NCBI GenBank assembly: GCA_947449125.1
Contig: CANFQR010000033.1
Span: 1 to 9,481 of the forward strand
Origin: Bacteroidota bacterium
GTDB taxonomy: Bacteria; Bacteroidota; Bacteroidia; B-17B0; Aurantibacillaceae
Length of the DNA stretch: 9,481 nucleotides
Direction of reading: 5' to 3'
The notes beneath the pieces are model-generated. The model had not been told where the DNA came from, ran no database searches, and saw nothing but the letters and a program-made list of their open reading frames with translations. Positions 1 to 6,676 of this stretch are shown here, piece after piece. The position numbers were made by a program, and so were the translations under genes. Every line of letters begins with the position of its first letter. The first letter of the stretch is position 1.

Positions 1-413
1 GTCCAGTATGAATAGAGAACCACACTCTCCTTTAAAAGTAAATTTTTTAATTGTAATCTATCTTCAATTTGCTTTGCCATTTTAAAGCAATTACTCAAAA
101 GAGCTCTAAAATAACGGATATAATAAATTGGTTTTGGCAATTTTACAAGAACTGGCAACTCCTTTAAATATTCAAAATAAAAAAGACCATAATTAACCTG
201 TAGGCTTGGTGAAAATTTATTTATCAATTTAACCTCAACATTTTCGGGTAAATTAATTTGATGTTTATCTGACGGATTTATTGGTATAATTATAACCTTA
301 TTAAATTTTTGAGCTAAATAAGATATTTCTGTCATTAAATAGGGTTCTGAATTTCCAAATGGGAAAGCATTGGTTAACAGAATTAATAATTTATTTTGAC
401 TAAGGTTACTCAA
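1..413 (-). CDS. Glycosyltransferase, N-terminal part (GT-B fold, GT4-like), cut by the left edge
   Basis: This is the first ~137 codons of a gene that runs off the left edge. It opens with a hydrophobic strand, NKLLILLTNAFPFG, followed by NSEPYLMTEISYLAQKFNKVIIIP. This is the usual first beta-strand, loop and helix of the acceptor-binding half of GT-B glycosyltransferases. The last visible residues, LYSYW, match the 'YSYW' stretch common in Bacteroidota GT4 enzymes. An in-frame TAA (the stop of the upstream gene, 417-419) lies two codons before TTG at 411-413. The start is therefore TTG, or less likely the ATT just before it. The first in-frame ATG (codon 27) would delete the first strand. 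The gene follows the previous stop by 3 bases, so it is probably co-transcribed and translationally coupled. The sugar-nucleotide-binding half is missing, so donor and acceptor cannot be inferred. Confidence 0.8.
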   Translation of the reverse strand, partial: MSNLSQNKLLILLTNAFPFGNSEPYLMTEISYLAQKFNKVIIIPINPSDKHQINLPENVEVKLINKFSPSLQVNYGLFYFEYLKELPVLVKLPKPIYYIRYFRALLSNCFKMAKQIEDRLQLKNLLLKESVVLYSYW

Positions 414-416
414 AAT

Positions 417-1586
417 TTAACTTTTAGAAATTTCGTTCCAGAAAGATTCAAGTTGATTAATGAAATTTTGAAAATTATGTGTATCCCTTACTAGTTTTAC
501 ACTTTGGTTTCCCATATTTGCGAGCTTATCAGAATTTTTCATCACATCGAGTAATGCCACTTTTAGTCCGATTACTGAATCAGGACTTAACAATAAACCG
601 TTATAATTTTCTTTAACAAACAAATCGGTTTGACCAACATTTCTGGCTATTATAGCGTTTCCGGAAGCCATTGCCTCCGTCATGGACAATGAAGGGAAAT
701 TGTCGTAATCCTGACAGGAAACGTATAGTTTTGAAAAATTTAAAATTTTATGCATTTCTCCTTCAATTACAAAATCTATAAACTCTATAATGTTATTTTT
801 TTTTGCATAACCAATTAAACTATCGCGGAGTGGGCCATTGCCACAAATTTTAAATTTCCAGTTTTTTAATATTGCCTTATCATCTTCTGAAATTAGTTTT
901 ATTGCCTCAAGCAACCATTCCGGATGCTTTTGATCATCTAATCTTGAAGCAAAAACTATCCAATTATTCTTATTCTTTTGGGGATAAAATAAACTTACAT
1001 CCGAAAATCGGGAAGTAATAGATTGAATTTTTTTCGGTTTATAGTTTAGTCTTGCAGTGTTATTTAAATAATCTTCAAAGTTTTTATTCCAGCAAAAATA
1101 ACCATCTACTTTAACCTCTGAAAACAAAGGATTGTAAGTGTTTTTCATAGATGTATGATATGGATTTTTATGATCAATTAAAGCATCGGCAGCATAACAA
1201 TTTACAATGTTGATTATTAATTTTGGTTTAAAAACAGCTGGCAAATACTTTAATTTACTTAGTAGCGGTAGGTAACTTAAATTATAAAGTGGGATGTGTA
1301 TAATTTTAATACGGTAAAAAATAATAAAAAAAAATAACTGAGTTATTTCTAATAAGTTTTTTATTCTATTAGAATAGATTTTAAAGTAAATTAATTTATT
1401 TACCCCTTTTAATTTGCCTACATTATTTAACTCGCTAACTGAATTTTTGTCGATAATAAAAAATGGATTAAATAATTTATTTTCAAAATTGAGATATGTT
1501 GAATATAAATCAGAAAAAAATCTTTCAGCTCCACCACCACCGCTTAAGTTTCCTAAACCGTACATAAAAAAAGCAACCCGTTTCAT
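417..1586 (-). CDS. GT4-type glycosyltransferase
   Basis: A complete 389-residue GT-B glycosyltransferase, a usual length for the family. It probably adds one sugar to the lipid-linked glycan on the cytoplasmic face of the inner membrane. The N-terminal half has the glycine-rich loop GGGGAER (residues 16-22) after the first strand. The C-terminal GT4 domain starts near residue 209 with IVFASRLDDQKHPEWLLEAI, continues with the CGNGPLRDSL strand-turn (248-257), and carries DNFPSLSMTEAMASGNAII (295-313). E304 is the conserved nucleotide-sugar-binding glutamate of the EAMA motif. The acidic partner (D295) sits nine residues before it, not the eight of a classical EX7E motif, as in the 'NYPSxSLLEAMA' branch I remember. 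There is no signal peptide; a hydrophobic stretch at 84-91 (LFFFIIFY) could aid membrane attachment. Its ATG overlaps the stop of the upstream amidotransferase by one base (TAATG), suggesting coupled translation. Donor sugar and linkage are unknown. Confidence 0.9.
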   Translation of the reverse strand: MKRVAFFMYGLGNLSGGGGAERFFSDLYSTYLNFENKLFNPFFIIDKNSVSELNNVGKLKGVNKLIYFKIYSNRIKNLLEITQLFFFIIFYRIKIIHIPLYNLSYLPLLSKLKYLPAVFKPKLIINIVNCYAADALIDHKNPYHTSMKNTYNPLFSEVKVDGYFCWNKNFEDYLNNTARLNYKPKKIQSITSRFSDVSLFYPQKNKNNWIVFASRLDDQKHPEWLLEAIKLISEDDKAILKNWKFKICGNGPLRDSLIGYAKKNNIIEFIDFVIEGEMHKILNFSKLYVSCQDYDNFPSLSMTEAMASGNAIIARNVGQTDLFVKENYNGLLLSPDSVIGLKVALLDVMKNSDKLANMGNQSVKLVRDTHNFQNFINQLESFWNEISKS

Positions 1587-3349
1587 TAATTAAAAAATTT
1601 TTCGGCCATTATTAATTTCCACTGATTTGAATTGGTATAATGTTCAGCATCGTATTTAGGTAATATGTCTTTATATTTTTTTTCGGCATTGCTAATCTGC
1701 TCTTTAAAAAATGAATTATTTAGCCAATCGTTTTGTGGAGGTTCAAAACCTACCTTATCAATTCTCCAACAAATGCTTTCAGGTAATTTATTTTTCATTG
1801 ACTCTCTTAGGACAAATTTTGTCCAACCATTATTTAGCTTGTAATTGTCTGGTAAACAAAAAACAAATTCAACAAGTTTATGACTTAAAAAAGGCAACCT
1901 TACTTCGCGCGAATGTGCCATTGAATTTCTATCAGCATATCGTAATAATGTTTTTAATCCGGAATAAATTGTGTCAGATTTTAATTTTTCAAATAAGGCA
2001 TTTGTTTTTACAGGTTTTTCTTTGTTCAGCAATTGCAATTTATATCTGCCAACTTTCATTCGTAATGTTTCTGTTTTTTCGAATGAGTTTAATGGCGGAG
2101 CATAATTATGAAGTAAATTATACGCTTTTAACTCCTGTTCGTATTTATGACGGTTATTAAAAAATAATGAATTTAAATATGTTTGGTAATAAGGTAAATA
2201 TCCCGCCAAATATTCATCTGCGCCCTGCCCATCTAAAAGTACTGTTATGTTTTTTGACTTGGCTAGTTCCATTACTGCATACTGTGCAACAATGCTTGCC
2301 GAACCAAAAGGCTCGTCTTGATGAAAACAAACTTTATTAAAAACAGTTTCAAAATAATTTTTATCTGGCCAAACTTCGTGCGGGCTAATATTTTTACATG
2401 CGTTTACAACTGTTTTAATGTGGTCTCCTTCATCTTTTGAAAAATTTTTAAATCTAGCTGAAAAGGTATTTTGAGTAGTGTGATTACCTTTTAATTCATC
2501 AATTAAAACCACAATACTTGAAGAATCTAATCCGCCAGATAAGCTTGAACCTACAGGCACATCGGATCTTAATCGTAGATTTACTGACTTAGTAAATAAT
2601 TCTATAAAAGTATTAGACGCTTCATTTATTGTCCCTTCAAAAATTTTATGTTTTGAATCAATTTCCCAGTATCTCTTTTGAATAATTTCTGTTGAGTCTT
2701 TCCTTAAACTAATATAATGAGCAGCATCTAATTTAAATATGTTTTCGTAGAATGTTTCAGTAGAATTAATTTCGTTATCAATTTGTCCGTTTTTTAAAAA
2801 AGGCAAAACCTTATTTTGTTTTAATTTTTTATCTATTCCTAACGCCCAAAATTGTTTAATCTCAGAAGCGAAAATAAATTGTTTACTGTTATAAAAATAA
2901 TGGAATGGTTTTTCGCCGAATCGATCTCTTGCACAAAACAAAACTTGTTCCTTTTCATCATAAATAGAAAAAGCAAACATACCATCTAAATCTTCCAAAC
3001 ATAGTTCTTTTTTAAAATCATACAGCGCCATTAAAACTTCTGTATCGCTATCTGATTTAAAAGAATATCCTTTTGCTAACAGATTTTTTTTTAATTCAAG
3101 GTAATTATAAATCTCGCCGTTATATGTTATTGTATACCTATCATTAGCGTAATGCATAGGTTGCTTGCCATTTTCACTTAAATCTATAATTGATAAACGT
3201 CTGTGTCCAAAACCCACGTTTCCTAGAGCATTTACCCATTGCCCTTCGCCGTCAGGGCCGCGATGAATAATAGCATCCGTCATTTTTTTTAGACAACGTA
3301 AATCAACTATACTTTCATTAAAATTAAATATTCCGGCTATTCCGCACAT
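1586..3349 (-). CDS. Asparagine-synthase-like glutamine amidotransferase (AsnB family)
   Basis: A complete 587-residue two-domain enzyme. The N-terminal class II glutaminase begins MCGIAGIF, with Cys2 as nucleophile after Met removal. It has the GHRRLSI arginine motif (48-54), the glutamine-binding NGEIYN (77-82) and SDTEV (101-105). The C-terminal synthetase domain has the PP-loop SGGLDSSS (271-278), the LLDGQGADEYLAGY loop (371-384) and YADRNSMAHSREVRLPFL (471-488), all typical of AsnB proteins. The family moves ammonia from glutamine to an ATP-activated carboxylate. In surface-glycan clusters such proteins are thought to amidate uronic acids or amino-acid substituents, not to supply free asparagine; location between sugar genes favours this here. 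The loop equivalent to SGEG of E. coli AsnB reads DGQG, losing the glutamate, which also hints at another substrate. It starts 5 bases after the acyltransferase stop. Family assignment is firm; the substrate is inferred. Confidence 0.92.
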   Translation of the reverse strand: MCGIAGIFNFNESIVDLRCLKKMTDAIIHRGPDGEGQWVNALGNVGFGHRRLSIIDLSENGKQPMHYANDRYTITYNGEIYNYLELKKNLLAKGYSFKSDSDTEVLMALYDFKKELCLEDLDGMFAFSIYDEKEQVLFCARDRFGEKPFHYFYNSKQFIFASEIKQFWALGIDKKLKQNKVLPFLKNGQIDNEINSTETFYENIFKLDAAHYISLRKDSTEIIQKRYWEIDSKHKIFEGTINEASNTFIELFTKSVNLRLRSDVPVGSSLSGGLDSSSIVVLIDELKGNHTTQNTFSARFKNFSKDEGDHIKTVVNACKNISPHEVWPDKNYFETVFNKVCFHQDEPFGSASIVAQYAVMELAKSKNITVLLDGQGADEYLAGYLPYYQTYLNSLFFNNRHKYEQELKAYNLLHNYAPPLNSFEKTETLRMKVGRYKLQLLNKEKPVKTNALFEKLKSDTIYSGLKTLLRYADRNSMAHSREVRLPFLSHKLVEFVFCLPDNYKLNNGWTKFVLRESMKNKLPESICWRIDKVGFEPPQNDWLNNSFFKEQISNAEKKYKDILPKYDAEHYTNSNQWKLIMAEKFFN

Positions 3350-3354
3350 GTTAC

Positions 3355-3924
3355 TTAATTAAACTGTTTAATTATTTTTGCTGGACAACCACCTATTACG
3401 CAATTGGAAGGAAAACTTTTAGTCACCACAGAATTTGCACCAACTGTAACATTATCACCTAATTCAACTCCCGGTAAAATGGTTACTGAATTTCCAATCC
3501 AGCAATTTTTACCAATTTTTACGGATGCTAATTTGTGTTTTGTTCTGTCAATTACATCATGATTACCAGTTTGAATACAAACGTTGTGCGCCCATAACGT
3601 ATTCTCACCAATTTCAAGAGTAGTTGAATCAAAAATTGTAAAATAACATCCGCCACTCACAGCAAAACTTGTTTTAATGCTATTGGCATTTTCGGCAAGT
3701 TTTATATTTTTAAATCCTTGTATTCTGGTTGTGTAAGATACTGAAAAAGGCATGTCTGAATTCATTCTGAATAAGCGCTGAACTATCCAATTCAAAAGCA
3801 GCTGTGAATTATCGATATATAGGTAATGAGGTTTTTTTAATAAGGTAACAAAATAAAAATTACTGATAGATTTATTAACTAAATACAATCTGTTTTTTAC
3901 TGTTAATTTTAATCTTGAAATCAT
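3355..3924 (-). CDS. Left-handed beta-helix (hexapeptide repeat) acyltransferase
   Basis: A complete 189-residue protein of the hexapeptide acyltransferase superfamily, probably a cytoplasmic sugar O- or N-acetyltransferase using acetyl-CoA. From about residue 72 it shows imperfect [LIV]-G-x4 coils: LEIGENTLWAHNV (103-115), VKIGKNCWIGNSVTILPGVELGDNVTVGANSVV (135-167). H122 in TGNHD is the likely catalytic histidine of the maltose/galactoside-acetyltransferase-like branch. The C-terminus VIGGCPAKIIKQF is the standard end of these enzymes (usually GNPAKVI). The first ~60 residues are not helix repeat and may help set acceptor specificity; no signal peptide or membrane span is evident. The start codon overlaps the upstream Wzt stop by four bases (ATGA), the tightest form of coupling. 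It probably decorates a sugar of the exported glycan. A serine acetyltransferase is less likely because that N-terminal helical domain is absent. Confidence 0.88.
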   Translation of the reverse strand: MISRLKLTVKNRLYLVNKSISNFYFVTLLKKPHYLYIDNSQLLLNWIVQRLFRMNSDMPFSVSYTTRIQGFKNIKLAENANSIKTSFAVSGGCYFTIFDSTTLEIGENTLWAHNVCIQTGNHDVIDRTKHKLASVKIGKNCWIGNSVTILPGVELGDNVTVGANSVVTKSFPSNCVIGGCPAKIIKQFN

Positions 3925-5183
3925 TCGCTTATAATTTCGAATTTTTGATAAACTCCTTCATAACCTTCTGGATAGAATTTCATACTGTTAAAGTAATTGC
4001 CATCTTCAACTGTAAATTCATAAGCGTTTTCTAAAAAATCCATATTAATACCATTTTTTGAAACCAGAAAATTCATTGAGTAGTTTCCGGCATTTAATGA
4101 TAACTGATTAATTACAAAACTAACTGTACCTATTTCTTTATGTATAGAGATTTTTTTATTTAAGTATTCATTTGTTAGCATGAACATTGGTGCGCCCATG
4201 TGATTCCAAACGCCAATTACAAAATTATATTGAGCACTGACATCAAATTTATTCGCATGATAGTGTAACTTAAAAATAATTTTTTCGCCTGATTTAATTA
4301 AATTATTTTCGGCAATAATTTCTATGTTTGACAAAATTATTTCGCCAAGACCATCTCTTTTTGTTATTTGGCTTAAATTGTTTTCGGTTTTTTTTTGCAG
4401 ATTAGAGTATTGTGCAATTACCTTATTCATTTCGCCTGCAAAAATTAAATTTCCTTTATTAAGTAATATTCCTTTGTTACAAAGACTGTTAACAGCACCC
4501 ATATTATGACTCACGAATAAAACTGTTCTTCCTTGACCGCTAACATCTTTCATTTTGCCCAAACATTTTTTTTGAAATTCAGCATCCCCTACTGCAAGCA
4601 CCTCATCAACTATCAATATTTCAGGATCTAAATGTGCTGCAACTGCAAAGCCCAGGCGCACCATCATGCCAGATGAATAGCGTTTAACAGGTGTATCAAT
4701 ATATTTAGCTACGCCACTAAACTGGACAATCTCGTCAAACTTATTTTTGATTTCAAGTTTTGTCATCCCCAAAATTGCACCGTTTAAAAATATATTTTCA
4801 CGCCCAGTTAAATCAGGATGAAAACCTGTGCCAACTTCTAATAATGCAGCAATTCGACCTTTTACTTTTACCTCACCGGTTGTTGGAGTTGTTACCTGCG
4901 ATAAAATTTTAAGTAATGTTGATTTACCTGCGCCATTTTTTCCAATTATGCCCAGCACATCTCCTTTCTTCACTTCAAAATTAATGTCTTTTAAAGACCA
5001 TACATAATCACTACCGCCTGATTGAGTCCGATCATTAGCATCTCCAACCTTTAAGTAGGGGTCTTCTTTACCTCTTAATTTTGCCCACAACCTATTTATA
5101 TCATGTGATATTGTTCCGGTTCCTAATTGACCTAGTCTATATTGTTTTGACAGCTGTTCTACTTTTAATACAATTTCGCTCAT
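3921..5183 (-). CDS. wzt: ABC transporter ATPase for polysaccharide/O-antigen export, with C-terminal glycan-binding-type domain
   Basis: A 420-residue nucleotide-binding subunit of the ABC exporter that flips a finished lipid-linked glycan across the inner membrane with the adjacent permease. I start it at MSEIVLKVEQLSKQY, where the family normally begins. An upstream in-frame ATG at 5214-5216 adds 11 atypical residues and would overlap the permease by 29 bases. Visible motifs are Walker A GKNGAGKS (81-88), the signature YSSGMMVRLGFA (169-180), Walker B ILIVDEVLAVGD (189-200) and the H-loop SHNM (H226). The insertion before the first strand pair (residues 18-60) is typical of Wzt/TagH-type proteins. 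Residues about 280-420 form a beta-rich extension resembling the Wzt C-terminal domain that recognises the glycan's terminal modification. The start is 4 bases after the permease stop; the stop overlaps the acyltransferase start. The exporter class is firm; whether the cargo is O-antigen or capsule is open. Confidence 0.92.
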   Translation of the reverse strand: MSEIVLKVEQLSKQYRLGQLGTGTISHDINRLWAKLRGKEDPYLKVGDANDRTQSGGSDYVWSLKDINFEVKKGDVLGIIGKNGAGKSTLLKILSQVTTPTTGEVKVKGRIAALLEVGTGFHPDLTGRENIFLNGAILGMTKLEIKNKFDEIVQFSGVAKYIDTPVKRYSSGMMVRLGFAVAAHLDPEILIVDEVLAVGDAEFQKKCLGKMKDVSGQGRTVLFVSHNMGAVNSLCNKGILLNKGNLIFAGEMNKVIAQYSNLQKKTENNLSQITKRDGLGEIILSNIEIIAENNLIKSGEKIIFKLHYHANKFDVSAQYNFVIGVWNHMGAPMFMLTNEYLNKKISIHKEIGTVSFVINQLSLNAGNYSMNFLVSKNGINMDFLENAYEFTVEDGNYFNSMKFYPEGYEGVYQKFEIISE

Positions 5184-5187
5184 GATT

Positions 5188-6039
5188 TTACACAGTATCC
5201 ATAAATGATTTTTCAACGCGGTGAAAAATAATCAGTCCAATAAAAAATAAAACCAAAGTAAAAACGAAACTATATGAAAGATGCGTCCAATTGAATTCTC
5301 CAACGCCCAAAAAGGCATATTTAAATGTTTCGATAATACTTGTAACAGGATTTGCCAAAATTAGCCATTTATATTTTTCAGGAACAATTGATAGGGGGTA
5401 AACAATTGGAGATGCATACATCATTAATTGAACTGCAAATGCAACCAAAAATTTCAAATCGCGATATTTTGTTGTTAAAGACGAAATTATAATTCCGAAA
5501 CTTAAACCAAGAAAACCTATCAAAATAATAAGTAGAGGCACAACGAATAATATTTTGTTTGGATTTACATTTGAACCACTTAACAAGTAATATATCCAAA
5601 TAGAAATAAACAACAAAAACTGTACACAAAGTTTTATTAAGTTGGATACCACAACGGACAAAGGCACTATCATTCGTGGGAAATATACTTTACCAAAAAT
5701 ATTAGCATTAGCCGTAAACGTATCGGATGTTTTTGTTAGTGTATCAGAAAAATAATTCCAAAGCGTAATACCGCACAAATAAAAAAGCACTTGAGGTAAT
5801 CCATCCGTTGAAATTTTTGCCAGATTACCAAAAATAACAGTAAACGTTAGTGCTGTAATTATTGGTTGAATAAAAAACCAGATTGGACCAAGTATAGTTT
5901 GTTTGTAAAGCGAAACAAAATCCCGTCTAACAAACAAAAACAATAAATCTCTGTATCGCCAAATCTCATGTAATTTTAAGTCGTGCCATTTACTTTTTGG
6001 CTTTACAATAAGATCCCAATTCTCGGTTGTTTGATTCAT
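5188..6039 (-). CDS. wzm: ABC-2 type polysaccharide exporter permease
   Basis: A 283-residue integral membrane protein, the usual size for the channel half of the Wzm/Wzt exporter. A cytoplasmic N-terminal segment with the amphipathic pre-helix LHEIWRYRDLLFLFVRRDF leads into YKQTILGPIWFFIQPIITA, the conserved entrance of the ABC2_membrane family. I see about six hydrophobic spans near residues 53-71, 84-98, 125-152, 163-188, 197-217 and 255-273. LANPVTSIIETFKY (228-241) is the conserved motif before the last span. It lies immediately upstream of its ATPase (4-base gap), as expected for a permease/ATPase pair. It is separated from the antiterminator gene by only 30 bases with no visible terminator, so it is likely in the same transcript. 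The teichoic-acid exporter TagG is a relative; the surrounding cluster makes glycan export more likely. Confidence 0.92.
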   Translation of the reverse strand: MNQTTENWDLIVKPKSKWHDLKLHEIWRYRDLLFLFVRRDFVSLYKQTILGPIWFFIQPIITALTFTVIFGNLAKISTDGLPQVLFYLCGITLWNYFSDTLTKTSDTFTANANIFGKVYFPRMIVPLSVVVSNLIKLCVQFLLFISIWIYYLLSGSNVNPNKILFVVPLLIILIGFLGLSFGIIISSLTTKYRDLKFLVAFAVQLMMYASPIVYPLSIVPEKYKWLILANPVTSIIETFKYAFLGVGEFNWTHLSYSFVFTLVLFFIGLIIFHRVEKSFMDTV

Positions 6040-6069
6040 TTCTTCAACATTTTTATTTTTTGATTTGGT

Positions 6070-6579
6070 TTATGCAGTCAAAATCATTTCTTTAGGAAGC
6101 TTTACGCGTATGCATTGCCCTATACTTTCTAGAAGAACTTCAATGAGTTTATTACCATTTGCATCAATCACAACTCCTTCAATCCCTTTTAAAGTACCCG
6201 AAGTGATTTTGATTTTATCGCCATGGTTAATTTTTGTAAGCGGCGCAACTTCTAAATGGTAACCCAATTCAACTAACTGTTTTAATCGTTCTATTTCCTC
6301 TTCTCTTATAGTTGCAATAACTCCCTGACTTTTCACGAAATTAACAACACTTTTTGTTTGTAATACGCTATCTTTTTCTGATAAATTTATTCGAACAAAA
6401 ACATAACCACTTATTAAAGGTAATTCAATCTTTTTTTTTCTGTCGCTCCATTGACGAATTGTTTTAACAACAGGAACATAAGCTTCAATGTTTCTGTTGT
6501 TTAGATTTTCACAGACTTTTTTTTCGGCCCGTGAGCTAACATAAATAGCGTGCCAATATTTTATTTTTTCGGTTGTCAT
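6070..6579 (-). CDS. UpxY/RfaH-like NusG paralogue, transcription antiterminator
   Basis: A 169-residue specialised NusG. The NGN domain (about 7-105) opens with KYWHAIYVSSRAEKKVCENLNNRNIEAYVPV, then RQWSDRKKKIELPLISGYVFVRI, the characteristic order of UpxY/RfaH proteins. The KOW domain contains GDKIKITSGTLKGIEGVVID (120-139). Family members bind paused RNA polymerase on a leader of their own surface-polysaccharide operon and suppress termination; Bacteroides UpxY proteins are the closest described model. The start is fixed by in-frame TAA codons directly upstream. The gene sits before the exporter, glycosyltransferase and modification genes, matching a cis-acting antiterminator for this operon. 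An A9 run on the coding strand (6431-6439) encodes the RKKK segment. No UpxZ-type antagonist is visible nearby. General housekeeping NusG is unlikely, since that gene normally sits by ribosomal protein genes. Confidence 0.88.
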   Translation of the reverse strand: MTTEKIKYWHAIYVSSRAEKKVCENLNNRNIEAYVPVVKTIRQWSDRKKKIELPLISGYVFVRINLSEKDSVLQTKSVVNFVKSQGVIATIREEEIERLKQLVELGYHLEVAPLTKINHGDKIKITSGTLKGIEGVVIDANGNKLIEVLLESIGQCIRVKLPKEMILTA

Positions 6580-6676
6580 TTATATTTACAGCTTCGCCTC
6601 CTCAGTTACATGAGTAGATATAAATTTCTTTTAATTATGTTTAAGCATTGAATTACAAATTCAACGCTTGTTTATT
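6580..6676 (-). promoter_or_regulatory. Leader between the winged-helix gene and the antiterminator gene
   Basis: This 97-base non-coding gap is the largest break among the genes downstream of the regulator. In the minus-strand RNA it holds, in order, a 12-bp hairpin, an A/U-rich stretch, a weak 4-bp stem (6601-6614) and a G-rich patch GAGGAGGCGAAGC (6591-6603), which stands out in AT-rich surroundings. The GGAGG is 17 bases from the ATG, too far for an ordinary ribosome binding site. I see no convincing Bacteroidota promoter (TTTG with TAnnTTTG). It is a candidate site of action for the antiterminator, inferred from position only. Confidence 0.4.
6643..6669 (-). promoter_or_regulatory. 12-bp hairpin in the antiterminator leader
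   Basis: Arms AAGCATTGAATT and AATTCAACGCTT surround a 3-base loop (plus-strand reading). In the minus-strand RNA all 12 pairs form, one as a G-U wobble; in the plus-strand RNA that pair is an A-C mismatch. The structure therefore fits the transcript of these genes. It begins 7 bases after the regulator stop codon. No U-run follows on the minus strand, so it is not a classical intrinsic terminator. It could be a pause or attenuation element, an mRNA-stabilising stem, or a protein-binding site. Confidence 0.55.

Noticed and set aside
1711..2160. 149-codon plus-strand open frame
   Set aside because: It is antisense to the well-supported amidotransferase. Its translation shows no domain, only Leu/Phe/Tyr-rich sequence expected from the complement of an AT-rich gene.
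5184..5216. Longer Wzt start with 11 extra residues
   Set aside because: The extension is unlike family N-termini and overlaps the permease by 29 bases; MSEIVLKVEQLSK at 5183 is the usual beginning.
5378..5629. 83-codon minus-strand frame inside the permease gene
   Set aside because: It is out of frame with the permease, which has family motifs through this stretch, and it has no recognisable content.
6597..6601. GGAGG (minus strand) as a ribosome binding site for the antiterminator gene
   Set aside because: It is 17 bases from the ATG, too far for normal function, and the phylum mostly does not rely on such sites.
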